Shown in pieces: positions 1 through 9,915 of a DNA stretch of 29,579 nt; within the stretch, counting starts at the first letter, position 1; every line of letters begins with the position of its first letter. The translations under genes and the position numbers were made by a program. The notes beneath the pieces were generated by a model. The model made no database searches. It was not told the DNA's origin and saw nothing but the letters and a program-made list of their open reading frames with translations. The stretch spans positions 1-29,579 of the forward strand of contig JBBAAG010000035.1 in assembly GCA_041658405.1 (NCBI GenBank). The letters run 5' to 3'. The DNA is from Elusimicrobiota bacterium. GTDB taxonomy: Bacteria; Elusimicrobiota; UBA5214; JBBAAG01.

Positions 1-1
1 A

Positions 2-3000
2 TGGTCCGTTGATGCTATGAATAATATTTCTGTAATTTCTAACGGTACCACTTCGTGGGCGCAAGTAGATGTTACCGCCCCGGGACAAGTTACGGGGTTA
101 CAGTCCTCAATTGTTGGGATTCCCAACAGCGCGTACCTGAGCTGGGTCACTCCAGGCGATAATGTTTATACGTCAACTTTTGTTGCAGGGTCGGGATACA
201 AAATCCAGTATTCTACGGTATCCGTGACGTCGTGGGTGTCCGAAAACGCGCAGGTTGTTGTGTCCACTTCCGGTATTGCGCCGGGGCAAAGAGTGTACAT
301 TCTTGTCACCGGTTTAGTTGCGGAAACTACTAACTGGTTCCGTATATGGGCGTATGACGAACTTGGGAATTATTCTGTTGTTTCTGATTCTATTACTTTT
401 ACGCCGTCGCCATTTTCGTACGAAATACTGGATTCTGACGGTTATACCGGCGCGTATCCGGTTGTTGCAGTTGACAGCAACGGGTATCCGCATATCGCGT
501 ATTCCGCTGGGAATCCGTTAAAAGTGAAGTATACGAAATGGACCGGCAGTGTTTGGGTGTCAACTAATGTTGATATAACGTCTGAAAACGGAGACGATAC
601 TTATGTTTCTCTCGCGTTAGACGGTAATGATTTGCCGCATATAACATTCACGAAAAATTCTAACTTGTTCTACGCAAATTTCAATGGCGTTAATTGGTCA
701 ACTTCGGTCGTCACTACGTACGCCAATTTTTCGTCAATAATAGTGGATCCCGCGGGGTATCCTAATATTGCGTACGCGGATTCATTGGTGTCAAACTTAA
801 AATTTGCGCGGTGGTCCGGTACGGCGTGGTCAACATCAACGGTAGACAGTGTTGGCACCACAACCCGGGGGCAGTATTGTAACCTCGCGATTGATGATAC
901 CGGCAAAGCATACATATCTTATTTAGTGACAAATCCTGAATACAACCTGATGGTTGCGCGATACAATAATAGTGTATGGACAACAGAAACCGTGTACGGC
1001 GCGGAAACAGAAATTAATTATGCCAGCTCGTTGGCGATGGATGGCGAGCGTAACCTTCACGTATCTTTACGTCAGGAAACTGGGAAAGATTTGTACTACG
1101 CGAAATATTCAAACAGCGCATGGGTGGTGAACCCGGTATATACAAACGGCGATGTTGGGAAGTACAATGCTATCTCACTCGACGGTAACGCTAATCCGGT
1201 TATTGCGTACAGCGAGTATGTTGATGCTACCGACGAAAACTTGATGTATTCCCGTTGGAACGGCACGAACTGGATAAACGGTTGTATTGATGCTCAAACA
1301 AGAGCGGGAACGGTTTATCCTATGTCAGTGGCGACAAATAATAGCGGAACGGTATATATCGCATATTTCGACGCTACGTCAAGCGATCTAAAACTTGCTG
1401 TATGGTCAAACTCGGGGTTAGCGAGCCCTGTTGCCGGTACGCCGAGGAGTAAAGCGCAAATGCCGAAGTTGGTTGGTACATCAGCTGTGTATTCCAGCAG
1501 CATTACCTGGTCGTGGGTTGACAACGCGTCAAATGAAACAGGGTACCGGTTGTATGCTTCAACCACAGCAGGAGCAAGTTATCAGCTTGAAGCTAACGAG
1601 TCAACTCTTGTGCCAAACACACAGTCATATACACAAGTGTTATTGTCGCCGAACAATCCATACTCAGTGTATGTTGCAGTTGTAAATACCGGAGGTGTTG
1701 CTTATACTGCCGTTGTCACAACATATACGTTGTCGTTGCCTCCGACAGATATCAGCGCGGTTGCGCTCAGCAGCCATTCAGTATGCGTTACCTGGTCCGC
1801 CAACGGTAATTCCGGTACTACCCGCTGGGGTATTGAACGGTCAACCGATAATTTTGTGGCGTCCAATACAACCGTCAAGTCGTATAACGATAACTTTACG
1901 AGTACGTCGTTCACGGATTCCGGGTTGGTTAACGGTACACAATATTACTATCGTGTAAAATCGTTTAACTCTACCGGCGCAGCTGCAGGAAATAATTCGC
2001 CTGTATCCGCAACGCCGTCTAACGGATTGAACACCGCGCCAAACGCAGTGACTGATTTAACCGCAGTGCCCGGTGATACTGCAGCGCAGCTCAAACTTAC
2101 CTGGACCGCCACCGGCGAAAACGGTACTGCAGGCGACTTGTCTAACGCACAGTATAAAATACAGTACGCTACTTATACTCCGGTATGGGATATGAATAAT
2201 GCACAGGTGGTAATTACGTCCAATATTGTCGCCGGTGCTTGGCAATCAAAAGTTGTTGCGGGATTAACTGAAAACGTTGTGTATTACGTAACGCTTTGGA
2301 TTGGCGACGAAATAGGGAACTGGTCCGGAATATCCAATGTGTCATCGAGTACGGCAAAAACAACGCTGCCTGCAACACCTACGGACATGAACGGCACTGC
2401 GATTTCCGGGACAAGTATTTTGTGGTCATGGACTGATAACTCGGCGACTGAGAACGGGTATATTGTCCGCACAAGTACGTCCGGCATTGTTGCTGAATTG
2501 GGAAGCAATACTACCTACTGGACTGAAACCGGCCTATCGCCGAATAAAGCATACACGCGCGATTCGTACGTGTACAACTATGGCGGCGGAATCGCTGGAA
2601 CGCCTGCGGTTATGTATACTTTGGCAAACCCGCCGGTAAACACTGGGTTCAGCGATGTGCAAAACACTTCAATTACAGTCACATGGTCAATAAATTCTAA
2701 TCCTACAGGGACAAGATGGGGGATATCGCGGTCAACCAATGGTTTTGTTGATTCGACAGTATTAGCGTCTTACGCGACAAATCTTACTTCTACAACATAT
2801 AACGATACCGGGTTAGATACTGGTACAAGGTATTATTATAAAGTGTTGGCGTACAACGATGCAGCAGGGCATCTGGAGTCAAGTTACGACACCGCTGTAT
2901 CGGTAGTTGCGGAATACGACGTTATGCCGCCGGCAGCGTTGACTGAAATCGTTGCGATACCCGGTGCTGATGTTGGAATCCTGGATTTGTCGTGGATAAC

Positions 3001-5572
3001 GCCTGGCGATAACGGGATGTCTGGTATTCTCGAACCTGGAGCGCAATTGGCGGTACAATATTCGTCATACACAGTCAATTGGGCGACGGCTGCTGCTCAG
3101 GTCGTGGTTTCTACTTCAAGCGTATCTCCCGGTACACAGGTATTTCACAGGTTTAGTACATTAACTGCCGGTGCAACGTATTACGTAAAAGTGTGGTATT
3201 CCGACGAACGCGGGAATTGGTCTGATATTTCAGAATCCGCAACGTGTTACGCGCAGGCAAGGGATACTGTTTTGCCGGGTACGCCGTCCGGGTTCACAGC
3301 GTCGTCGGGTATTCTTGTACGGTTGCAGTGGTTAGCTGGTGGTGATAACAGCAGCACAGGAGATGTCGTTAACGGTAAATGGCGAATCAGGATGTCTTCT
3401 ACCGTTGGCGCAACGTATGATACTGCGGAGTACAGCGTAGCAGTTACGACTTCTTACGCCGCAGGTAGCACACAGAGTGTTAATGTTACTGGTATTGCGT
3501 ATAACGTTACGTACTACTATTGGCTCAGCGGACAGGACGAAACTGACGGGAACTGGTCTCCCTGGGTGACAGCAACTTATTTCCTTAACGACACAACCCC
3601 GCCAACAGCGCCTGGTACACCGGCGGATACCGGGGTTTATACGATAGACAATACTCAGGTCGTGTTCGTGTGGACAGGTTCTGCGGATACAGAAACCGGG
3701 CTAACCAAATATTTGATATGCGTTGGCACGTTCTCCGGTGGTACAAGTGTCTACAATAATTACGATGTTGGTAATAATACGTGGACGTTGTTGTCCGGAT
3801 TAACGTTACAGTCGGGAACTGTGTATTACGCAAAAGTTTGTGCGATGAATAATGCCGGGCTTTTCAGTAGTTACAGCGGGAATAGCGACGGTATTATGGT
3901 GGATACAACCACGCCTGTAATTAACGGTAGTGTTAACGACGGTATTAGTACTGATGTTGATATACAGTTATCGTCCGGGACATTGTGTATTAACTGGACG
4001 GCAGCGAGCGAACCCGAAAGCGGGATTAAGGAATATCTTGTCGCAATTAGTACTGCGGAAGGTGAAAACTCGGTAAACAATGTGTTGGAATGGTCCAGCG
4101 TCGGGGTGCAGTTGAGTACTGCAGTAGTTTCATCTGCGCTTGAGTACGGGCGAACGTACTACACAAAAATTAAAGTTGTGAACAACGCAGGGTTAAGTAT
4201 TGCGGTAGTAAGCGACGGCGTGGTTTTGGATAACACCACTGTTCCGCCTGCGCCGGTGGCGTTCAAGGGTATCGTGCTGAGCTCGGACTGCGTAAAGTGG
4301 TCATGGGAATCTGGTACAACGTATATATCGGGATTCTACATAAAATCTTCTACCGGCGGGATCGTAGCGGTGCTGCCCGCAAGTACGTCGGAATATGTGG
4401 AAACCGGGTTGTTGGATAACCAGCAGTCAGCGCGGTACGTCGAAGCGTACAATGTTGTTGGCAGCAGCGCAGTGCCGGTGGTGAGTGTTTTCACGTATGT
4501 AAACACTCCATCGTCGGTAACTGTTGTTTCTACTGCTCAGCACGTGCTCGGGCTTGCATGGCCGGCAGGGCGTGCCACAGCGTTTAAAGTTGGTATATCT
4601 TCTGACAACGCCGTGTGGGCAATCGTGGCGGACAAAGTCGAATGTACAACATCGGTTGTCACAGGATTATTGCCCGGAACAACATACACGGTAGCGCTAT
4701 GGTATTACAATGCGGATTATGTGTTGTCTATCGATAGCGCAGTTGTTGCGAATGTTGTTACTATACCGTTGGAACAAACGGTGATGGTGCCAACAGTAGC
4801 TGCTACGGAAACAAAAACGTTTACCGTTAACGGCAGCCAGCTCGAAATCCGGGTCGAGGTCCCTCAGGGGACGGTTGATAAGCCTGTGTACGTAGCAATT
4901 AACCAAAACGCGGAACTAGCGCCTACAAATCCGGAAGTAAAACAAAAAATCGCGGATGCTATCCAAAAACTGGATGTTATTTTAACGGATAAACAAATTG
5001 TGTCGAACGTTGTTGAGTTAAATATGTACGACCTGGCAGGCAGTAAGGTCAGCGGAAACTTTGCGCAAACTGTCACGTTGTCAATCCCGTATCTTGACGT
5101 CAACAACGACGGGTTTGTGGATAACACCACGCCGCTGTTGAAAGAAAAGTCGTTGAAAGTGTACTTGCTTAACGAAGCAAACAGCGCGTGGGAACTCGTT
5201 GGCGGTGACGTAGACGAAACGTTGAATATTGTGCACGTAGCTGTAAACCATTTCTCGGTCTATACAGTTATAGGCACGAAAATGCCGGAGAACGATTTGG
5301 CAAAAACAAGGGTTTATCCGAACCCGTATAACCTCGGGCTTGGAGTTAACGGTATTACATTCGACTACCTAACTGCAAAAGCGAGGATCATGATATTCAC
5401 TGTTACCGGCGAGCTTGTGTTCGACCAGACCGTCGAAACTGCGGGGAAATACCAGTGGGACATGGCTAATACGTCAGGCGGTACGGTTGCCAGCGGGGTG
5501 TATATTTACAGAATCACAAATCCGGACAACGCTGCAAACGTGAAAACCGGGAAACTAGCGGTTGTGAAATAA
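2..5572 (+). CDS. Giant secreted FN3/beta-propeller protein with C-terminal sorting-like domain (5' partial)
   Basis: The frame is open to the left edge (W-S-V-D-A precede the first Met at base 17), so this is probably the 3' part of a longer gene. Numbering from that Met: an FN3-like domain at about 19-130; a propeller region at about 131-470 with seven blades of roughly 42-50 residues, each carrying a D-x-x-G-x-P-x-I-x-Y-like strand and later a W-x-G-x-x-W-like strand; about eleven more FN3-like domains to about 1590; a ZU5-like region at about 1600-1750 with a DVNNDGFVDN calcium-loop-like motif; and a C-terminal domain from VYPNPYN (about 1766) to the end. That last domain resembles FlgD Ig-like and type IX-type sorting domains, which end in a GVYIYRI...GKLAVVK pattern. 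Likely role: cell-surface or exported adhesin or glycan-binding protein. No catalytic motif was recognised. The domain family is confident; the ligand and export route are inferred. Confidence 0.85.
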   Translation, partial: WSVDAMNNISVISNGTTSWAQVDVTAPGQVTGLQSSIVGIPNSAYLSWVTPGDNVYTSTFVAGSGYKIQYSTVSVTSWVSENAQVVVSTSGIAPGQRVYILVTGLVAETTNWFRIWAYDELGNYSVVSDSITFTPSPFSYEILDSDGYTGAYPVVAVDSNGYPHIAYSAGNPLKVKYTKWTGSVWVSTNVDITSENGDDTYVSLALDGNDLPHITFTKNSNLFYANFNGVNWSTSVVTTYANFSSIIVDPAGYPNIAYADSLVSNLKFARWSGTAWSTSTVDSVGTTTRGQYCNLAIDDTGKAYISYLVTNPEYNLMVARYNNSVWTTETVYGAETEINYASSLAMDGERNLHVSLRQETGKDLYYAKYSNSAWVVNPVYTNGDVGKYNAISLDGNANPVIAYSEYVDATDENLMYSRWNGTNWINGCIDAQTRAGTVYPMSVATNNSGTVYIAYFDATSSDLKLAVWSNSGLASPVAGTPRSKAQMPKLVGTSAVYSSSITWSWVDNASNETGYRLYASTTAGASYQLEANESTLVPNTQSYTQVLLSPNNPYSVYVAVVNTGGVAYTAVVTTYTLSLPPTDISAVALSSHSVCVTWSANGNSGTTRWGIERSTDNFVASNTTVKSYNDNFTSTSFTDSGLVNGTQYYYRVKSFNSTGAAAGNNSPVSATPSNGLNTAPNAVTDLTAVPGDTAAQLKLTWTATGENGTAGDLSNAQYKIQYATYTPVWDMNNAQVVITSNIVAGAWQSKVVAGLTENVVYYVTLWIGDEIGNWSGISNVSSSTAKTTLPATPTDMNGTAISGTSILWSWTDNSATENGYIVRTSTSGIVAELGSNTTYWTETGLSPNKAYTRDSYVYNYGGGIAGTPAVMYTLANPPVNTGFSDVQNTSITVTWSINSNPTGTRWGISRSTNGFVDSTVLASYATNLTSTTYNDTGLDTGTRYYYKVLAYNDAAGHLESSYDTAVSVVAEYDVMPPAALTEIVAIPGADVGILDLSWITPGDNGMSGILEPGAQLAVQYSSYTVNWATAAAQVVVSTSSVSPGTQVFHRFSTLTAGATYYVKVWYSDERGNWSDISESATCYAQARDTVLPGTPSGFTASSGILVRLQWLAGGDNSSTGDVVNGKWRIRMSSTVGATYDTAEYSVAVTTSYAAGSTQSVNVTGIAYNVTYYYWLSGQDETDGNWSPWVTATYFLNDTTPPTAPGTPADTGVYTIDNTQVVFVWTGSADTETGLTKYLICVGTFSGGTSVYNNYDVGNNTWTLLSGLTLQSGTVYYAKVCAMNNAGLFSSYSGNSDGIMVDTTTPVINGSVNDGISTDVDIQLSSGTLCINWTAASEPESGIKEYLVAISTAEGENSVNNVLEWSSVGVQLSTAVVSSALEYGRTYYTKIKVVNNAGLSIAVVSDGVVLDNTTVPPAPVAFKGIVLSSDCVKWSWESGTTYISGFYIKSSTGGIVAVLPASTSEYVETGLLDNQQSARYVEAYNVVGSSAVPVVSVFTYVNTPSSVTVVSTAQHVLGLAWPAGRATAFKVGISSDNAVWAIVADKVECTTSVVTGLLPGTTYTVALWYYNADYVLSIDSAVVANVVTIPLEQTVMVPTVAATETKTFTVNGSQLEIRVEVPQGTVDKPVYVAINQNAELAPTNPEVKQKIADAIQKLDVILTDKQIVSNVVELNMYDLAGSKVSGNFAQTVTLSIPYLDVNNDGFVDNTTPLLKEKSLKVYLLNEANSAWELVGGDVDETLNIVHVAVNHFSVYTVIGTKMPENDLAKTRVYPNPYNLGLGVNGITFDYLTAKARIMIFTVTGELVFDQTVETAGKYQWDMANTSGGTVASGVYIYRITNPDNAANVKTGKLAVVK

Positions 5573-5586
5573 GTTGAGATGTTTTC

Positions 5587-5607
5587 TAATCGTCTGTGAA
5601 ACGATTA
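5587..5607. terminator. Hairpin between convergent genes
   Basis: A 7-bp perfect inverted repeat (TAATCGT / ACGATTA) with a 7-nt loop sits in the 67-bp gap between the giant surface-protein gene and the convergent DUF6785-like gene. The stem is A/T-rich and has no long T-run, so it would be a weak bidirectional terminator at best. Confidence 0.35.
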
Positions 5608-5639
5608 TTGAGCGAGTATAACATCCGTTGTTTCTATGC

Positions 5640-7610
5640 CTAGAATCCTATGGTTATCCGTAATGCTGGTAATAGGCTTGAGACTATACTCCACACGATA
5701 CCGCTGAAGAAGTAGTATCCTATCACCATACCGATAAACATCGGGATAAGTTTGCGGTAAAGTTGTACACCGCCTATCCGCAGAATTATTAGTTTCGCGA
5801 GCCATGCAAGAAAAAATGCCCACCAGTAAAAGTATCCCCGTGTCGCTGCGAGGATATAGCCTAACGGGTTCAACGGGATGTTTATCATAAGAAAATTACG
5901 GATCCCGAATAAACTAAGCGTAGTGATAAACCCTGCGGCTTCCGCTGTGATTTGACCTGTCTTTGGCGGTAACGGGGTTTTGATATACGCAGCGGTATCG
6001 TTCCATGCTTGTAAACAATAACCTACACGGATATTGTCGATACGCCCGGAAAAGTTTGCAAGATGCTGCGCACCGAACTCATACGCTGTGGGGAGGTACA
6101 TCATTACCCCAACGATAAAACCAAACGCTACAGCGCCTAACCCGAGTAACGCTATACCTTTTCTTGAGATACCGCCGGCTTTATCGCCTAACTGGAAAGC
6201 TTCAAGCTGGTAAATTGAAGCTTGATTTAGGAACCCGCCGTGGATAAGAAAATGAAAGTTTGTCATTACACTAACGCCTTGGATATCCCCGCCGGGGATA
6301 AAAAATGCGGAACCAAACGTATCAATTGGCGCGTACTTTATCTGTGAGTGCAAAAATAACCATACTGCTGGAGTACCGGTTTCCGCACGGATACGGCCGT
6401 ATACTATGACAAAACATAGGATAAACCCGAAGAAACACGCGGAGAGCCATAATGGCATACCCGCAGCAGCGCAAAAAAGGATTAACGCTATAAACCCTGT
6501 AAGCCCGCCTAAGACTGCTATGCGATAAGTGAATGGTTCAGTGGTATCGTCAATAGCTTTTGTTTTTGTGAACACGTTCTTTAGTACAGCTGCGAGGTGT
6601 TTTCTTGAGACATACAAAATTATGAGTACCATCGCGATATTTCCGCCGATTGCCTGTGCTTCCGGGAAAACTTTACCCCCGGCAACTGAACCTGTAGCGG
6701 TAAGTATTACGGTAAGGATGTTGTTAACCCAGTAAAAAAACCATACTGAAAAAAGTATTTCCGTTGAGATAAGGTATCCCAGTCCAACAATATCCCATTT
6801 AAAAATCATTGCTGTGGAAGATATTGATTTCAGGGGGTATTCCGTAAAAAATTTTCCCATCGGGTAAGAGTATACTACTGCCGGGAAGTCGGGGTTTACC
6901 GCGTGAAGCATTAATAGTATTTGGTACCCGCCGGCAAAACAAAATCCTATCCACATTAACGGGTTTTTTAAAAACGGCGGGGTTTTATCGGGGTCAAGTC
7001 CTTGCTCCGGTGTTGCCGCTGCGTCGGTAAGGTATAACGGTATTGTTGTCAGAGGGAAAGTTAAACGTTCATTCTCAACCCATTGTTTTCTTAATATTAT
7101 CCATACGCACATTATTACCCACCAGTAAACCACAAAAAAAAGTAGCCATAAAGATAATGGTTTGATCCAGTGTTTCCACGGTACCGCTCCGCCGGGGCTG
7201 CCTTCAAAAAACTGATTTATTACATCCATATCCTGTAGGCTAAGCCATGAGGGTAGTTTGTCAATTATATCCAAAAAACCGTTATCCGGTGTCGCGAAGT
7301 AGCGCGGAACCGCTAGGTAGGGAAGTAGTGCCTGTATGATACCCGTGCCGGCCATCACACAGCCAATGGTTGTAAAAATGTATATCGTTATGAGTTCGCC
7401 ACGGGAAAAGTTGTATTTTTTACCAACCATATTGATAACCGGGTAGAGTACTGCCAAAAATATGAGGATTGCCATACCGTGCATTGTTGGGACAGATTCT
7501 GAGATTGCACAGGTAGCGGAAAGTAGTTCTGATTGCCGGGTCCATAATGAACCAAGGATTACAGAAACAAAACTGATCAATAACGCTCTTAATGTGATAC
7601 CGGTTTTCAT
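5640..7610 (-). CDS. DUF6785-like polytopic membrane protein (paralog 1)
   Basis: A 656-residue, very hydrophobic protein with roughly 13-14 predicted membrane segments. These include one at the N-terminus, a cluster at about 40-95, a W-rich segment near 150-170, and an Ala/Phe-rich pair just before the motif YGRIRAETG. The C-terminal half carries LRIGGVQLYRKLIP followed by a last helix. It matches my memory of DUF6785/DUF6784 proteins, which are oligopeptide-transporter-like and common in Planctomycetes and Lentisphaerae; substrates are not known to me. It is the last gene of a four-gene minus-strand run, 34 bp after the GH78-like gene. The start is ATG with AAAGGA 11 nt upstream. It is a clear paralog of 9916-11856, sharing the YGRIRAETG and GG-x-x-LYRK-x-IP motifs. 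A carrier for sugars or peptides released by the neighbouring hydrolase is an inference. Confidence 0.75.
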   Translation of the reverse strand: MKTGITLRALLISFVSVILGSLWTRQSELLSATCAISESVPTMHGMAILIFLAVLYPVINMVGKKYNFSRGELITIYIFTTIGCVMAGTGIIQALLPYLAVPRYFATPDNGFLDIIDKLPSWLSLQDMDVINQFFEGSPGGAVPWKHWIKPLSLWLLFFVVYWWVIMCVWIILRKQWVENERLTFPLTTIPLYLTDAAATPEQGLDPDKTPPFLKNPLMWIGFCFAGGYQILLMLHAVNPDFPAVVYSYPMGKFFTEYPLKSISSTAMIFKWDIVGLGYLISTEILFSVWFFYWVNNILTVILTATGSVAGGKVFPEAQAIGGNIAMVLIILYVSRKHLAAVLKNVFTKTKAIDDTTEPFTYRIAVLGGLTGFIALILFCAAAGMPLWLSACFFGFILCFVIVYGRIRAETGTPAVWLFLHSQIKYAPIDTFGSAFFIPGGDIQGVSVMTNFHFLIHGGFLNQASIYQLEAFQLGDKAGGISRKGIALLGLGAVAFGFIVGVMMYLPTAYEFGAQHLANFSGRIDNIRVGYCLQAWNDTAAYIKTPLPPKTGQITAEAAGFITTLSLFGIRNFLMINIPLNPLGYILAATRGYFYWWAFFLAWLAKLIILRIGGVQLYRKLIPMFIGMVIGYYFFSGIVWSIVSSLLPALRITIGF

Positions 7611-7644
7611 GTGTCTTTTATTCCTTTACTAAAAAATATTTTAT

Positions 7645-9864
7645 TTATTGTTGAGAAATAATGTGCTTTCCGGAAGGTATTGTAAACATAACATACCCGT
7701 TGTCCTCATCAACTATTCCTTTTTTCGATACAACGGAACCGTTAATTTTTATTTGCCCGCGTATTTTTGGTGAAAGGTTTTTGGGAATCCCGACTATTGC
7801 TTTTGTACCTACGGGAGATGTTAATTTCATTGAATATTTTGAAGTATTATTTATGATTTCTACTTCAATATCACCTTTTACAGAAGGAACTTTTATACTC
7901 AACGATTTTAAGTCAAAAAGTTGGGGTAATACATAAAAAGTTTCATATCCGGGTGTTGCCGGGAATATACCGGCGATATATTTACTGATGATAGTTAAAG
8001 GCGCACCGGACCATGCATGGTTTTTTGTTCCGAGAACAAAAAAGTCTTCCCACAAAGTTGTGTTTGAGTTTTTTACAAGTTTACCATATCTCTCACGCAT
8101 TCTTGTTAGTGCATGTTTACCGTATCCCATTTTGAACATTGCTTCCAGGACATAGCCTTCCATATAGGGCGTTGAATTGTTTACTTCCAAAAATATTTTT
8201 AGAATGTGTTCATATTTGCTTTTATCAACTAACCCTGATAATACTGCTAGCGCATTTGCGCGGTCATCGTTTGATTCACCGGAACGGTAACCATCATCTT
8301 TCCAATACAGTTTATCAAAATTGTTTTGTATAACAGATATCCTGTCACCATAAATCCTGCAATCCGATCTATTACCGGTTAATTCCGCAATTGTATTCGC
8401 AGATTTTAGTGCTGAAAGATACCATGCATTCTCTAGTACAGGGCGGTCAACGTTGATCCCGTGGTCAAACCATGCCCAGTTGCCGTTTCTGGGGATAACT
8501 GAACCATCAGCGTTTAGTTTCCATAAAAGGATATACTTTTTAATTGATTCATACGCATAAACTAAAACACTTTTATCTCCGCTGTGCAGGTAATATGTCA
8601 TTATCATGCCAATCTCGCTGATAGCATTAAGTGATTGCGAAGGTAATTCACTGCACTTAGTGCCCGGGATGTTTCCCCTGAGGATATCGCCGTTTTTCCA
8701 GTTGATAAAATCGTGGATCGCTTTTTTTGTAAGTAAGTCCGCGGGACGTCCAAGCGCATAAAATGTTTGGGGAATTTGTGAGCTCACATCACCAATCCAT
8801 TGTCCTCGTTCCCTGTCAGGACAATCCATATAATTGTCGCGCATACAAATATATAAGGTTCTGCTGCATTTATCATAAAGTTTATTGATAAATTTGTCGT
8901 TACAGTTGAACCTTCCTTCAAAATCAACGTTATAACCTGTCTCCCTGAATTTTAAGTTAAGGATTTCAACTTCATCGGGGAAGGTAAATATTACTTTTTC
9001 TCCAAATAGCCAGTCGTAAGCTTCAAATTCCTGGATGCCGGGTTTTGTTAGATATTCAACCCTGTGTGATTTATAAACATTTTTGTCATCACCAGGGCCG
9101 CCATGGACTTCATACCGGTCAGTGCGGATATCTATGGATAAACCGCCTGTTTTTGATTTTATTCTAAAAAAAGGGGTTATATGTGCTGCATAGGGGAGGT
9201 CGGCTTCTACTACGAGTTTATTGCCTGTTTTTTTTGTGAAGGTTTTACAATATTTTTTTAATCCATAATCTTTCCATAATGGTATAGGTCTCGGTGATAA
9301 GTTGCCCCAGGGTTTGATTCCGGCTTTTCCTTTTTCAGTAGCATTTTCCCAGCCGGTATCGTCATACACGGGTTTATGCCAACCCGGGATATCCTGCCTT
9401 GCATCAAAACCTAGATTGTGTCCTCCGTATAAATATGATGGATTGGGTTCTGCGGTTGGGTAATATCCAGGATGAACTTTTGTTTTCCAGGTATTATCGC
9501 TGATCAGTGCCAACCTGGGGGATTTTGTTTGAAACAAAAAACCGCCTTGGCCGCTGTCAACGTTATTACGTCCGGAGTTGCCCCAGTACCAGACAAGCGC
9601 AGCAATGGTATTTCTGCCGTTTACAAGATATTTTCCAATGTTAATAGTATCAAAATACCCGGCTCCGGGTTCGGGGCCGCGGTTTAAGCCGCCTTCGAAT
9701 ACTACTAGTTTACCGTTAATCCATAACCAGTATTTAGAATCAACTGAAACAGCGGCTTCTAAATCCTGGGATGGATTGTTGATAACAAAACTTTTACGGA
9801 AACACATCCACGTATTAGCCGGGTTGTTGTCATGATTCCAAAGCCAATTTGCGATTAATTCCAT
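7645..9864 (-). CDS. Alpha-L-rhamnosidase-like glycoside hydrolase (GH78-type)
   Basis: A 739-residue protein with an N-terminal beta-sandwich (W-x-W-N start, then FRKSF, about 1-180), a second beta region, and a six-hairpin (alpha/alpha)6 domain from about 330. The diagnostic stretch DCPDRERGQWIGD at 347-359 corresponds to the GH78 D-x-x-x-R-x-E-R-x-x-W-x-GD motif holding candidate acidic catalytic residues. TTLWEDF with Glu606 corresponds to the second acidic site, followed by NHAWSGAP and a C-terminal beta domain. There is no signal peptide, so it probably works in the cytoplasm on imported oligosaccharides. It lies between the two DUF6785-like genes (34 and 51 bp gaps), consistent with cotranscription. 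Activity on rhamnose is the family default; related six-hairpin enzymes use other sugars, so the specificity is not proven. Confidence 0.8.
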   Translation of the reverse strand: MELIANWLWNHDNNPANTWMCFRKSFVINNPSQDLEAAVSVDSKYWLWINGKLVVFEGGLNRGPEPGAGYFDTINIGKYLVNGRNTIAALVWYWGNSGRNNVDSGQGGFLFQTKSPRLALISDNTWKTKVHPGYYPTAEPNPSYLYGGHNLGFDARQDIPGWHKPVYDDTGWENATEKGKAGIKPWGNLSPRPIPLWKDYGLKKYCKTFTKKTGNKLVVEADLPYAAHITPFFRIKSKTGGLSIDIRTDRYEVHGGPGDDKNVYKSHRVEYLTKPGIQEFEAYDWLFGEKVIFTFPDEVEILNLKFRETGYNVDFEGRFNCNDKFINKLYDKCSRTLYICMRDNYMDCPDRERGQWIGDVSSQIPQTFYALGRPADLLTKKAIHDFINWKNGDILRGNIPGTKCSELPSQSLNAISEIGMIMTYYLHSGDKSVLVYAYESIKKYILLWKLNADGSVIPRNGNWAWFDHGINVDRPVLENAWYLSALKSANTIAELTGNRSDCRIYGDRISVIQNNFDKLYWKDDGYRSGESNDDRANALAVLSGLVDKSKYEHILKIFLEVNNSTPYMEGYVLEAMFKMGYGKHALTRMRERYGKLVKNSNTTLWEDFFVLGTKNHAWSGAPLTIISKYIAGIFPATPGYETFYVLPQLFDLKSLSIKVPSVKGDIEVEIINNTSKYSMKLTSPVGTKAIVGIPKNLSPKIRGQIKINGSVVSKKGIVDEDNGYVMFTIPSGKHIISQQ

Positions 9865-9915
9865 ATAACCTATTATCCCAATTATTTTCTTTATTAAACA
9901 AGTAGTATTTAGTGA

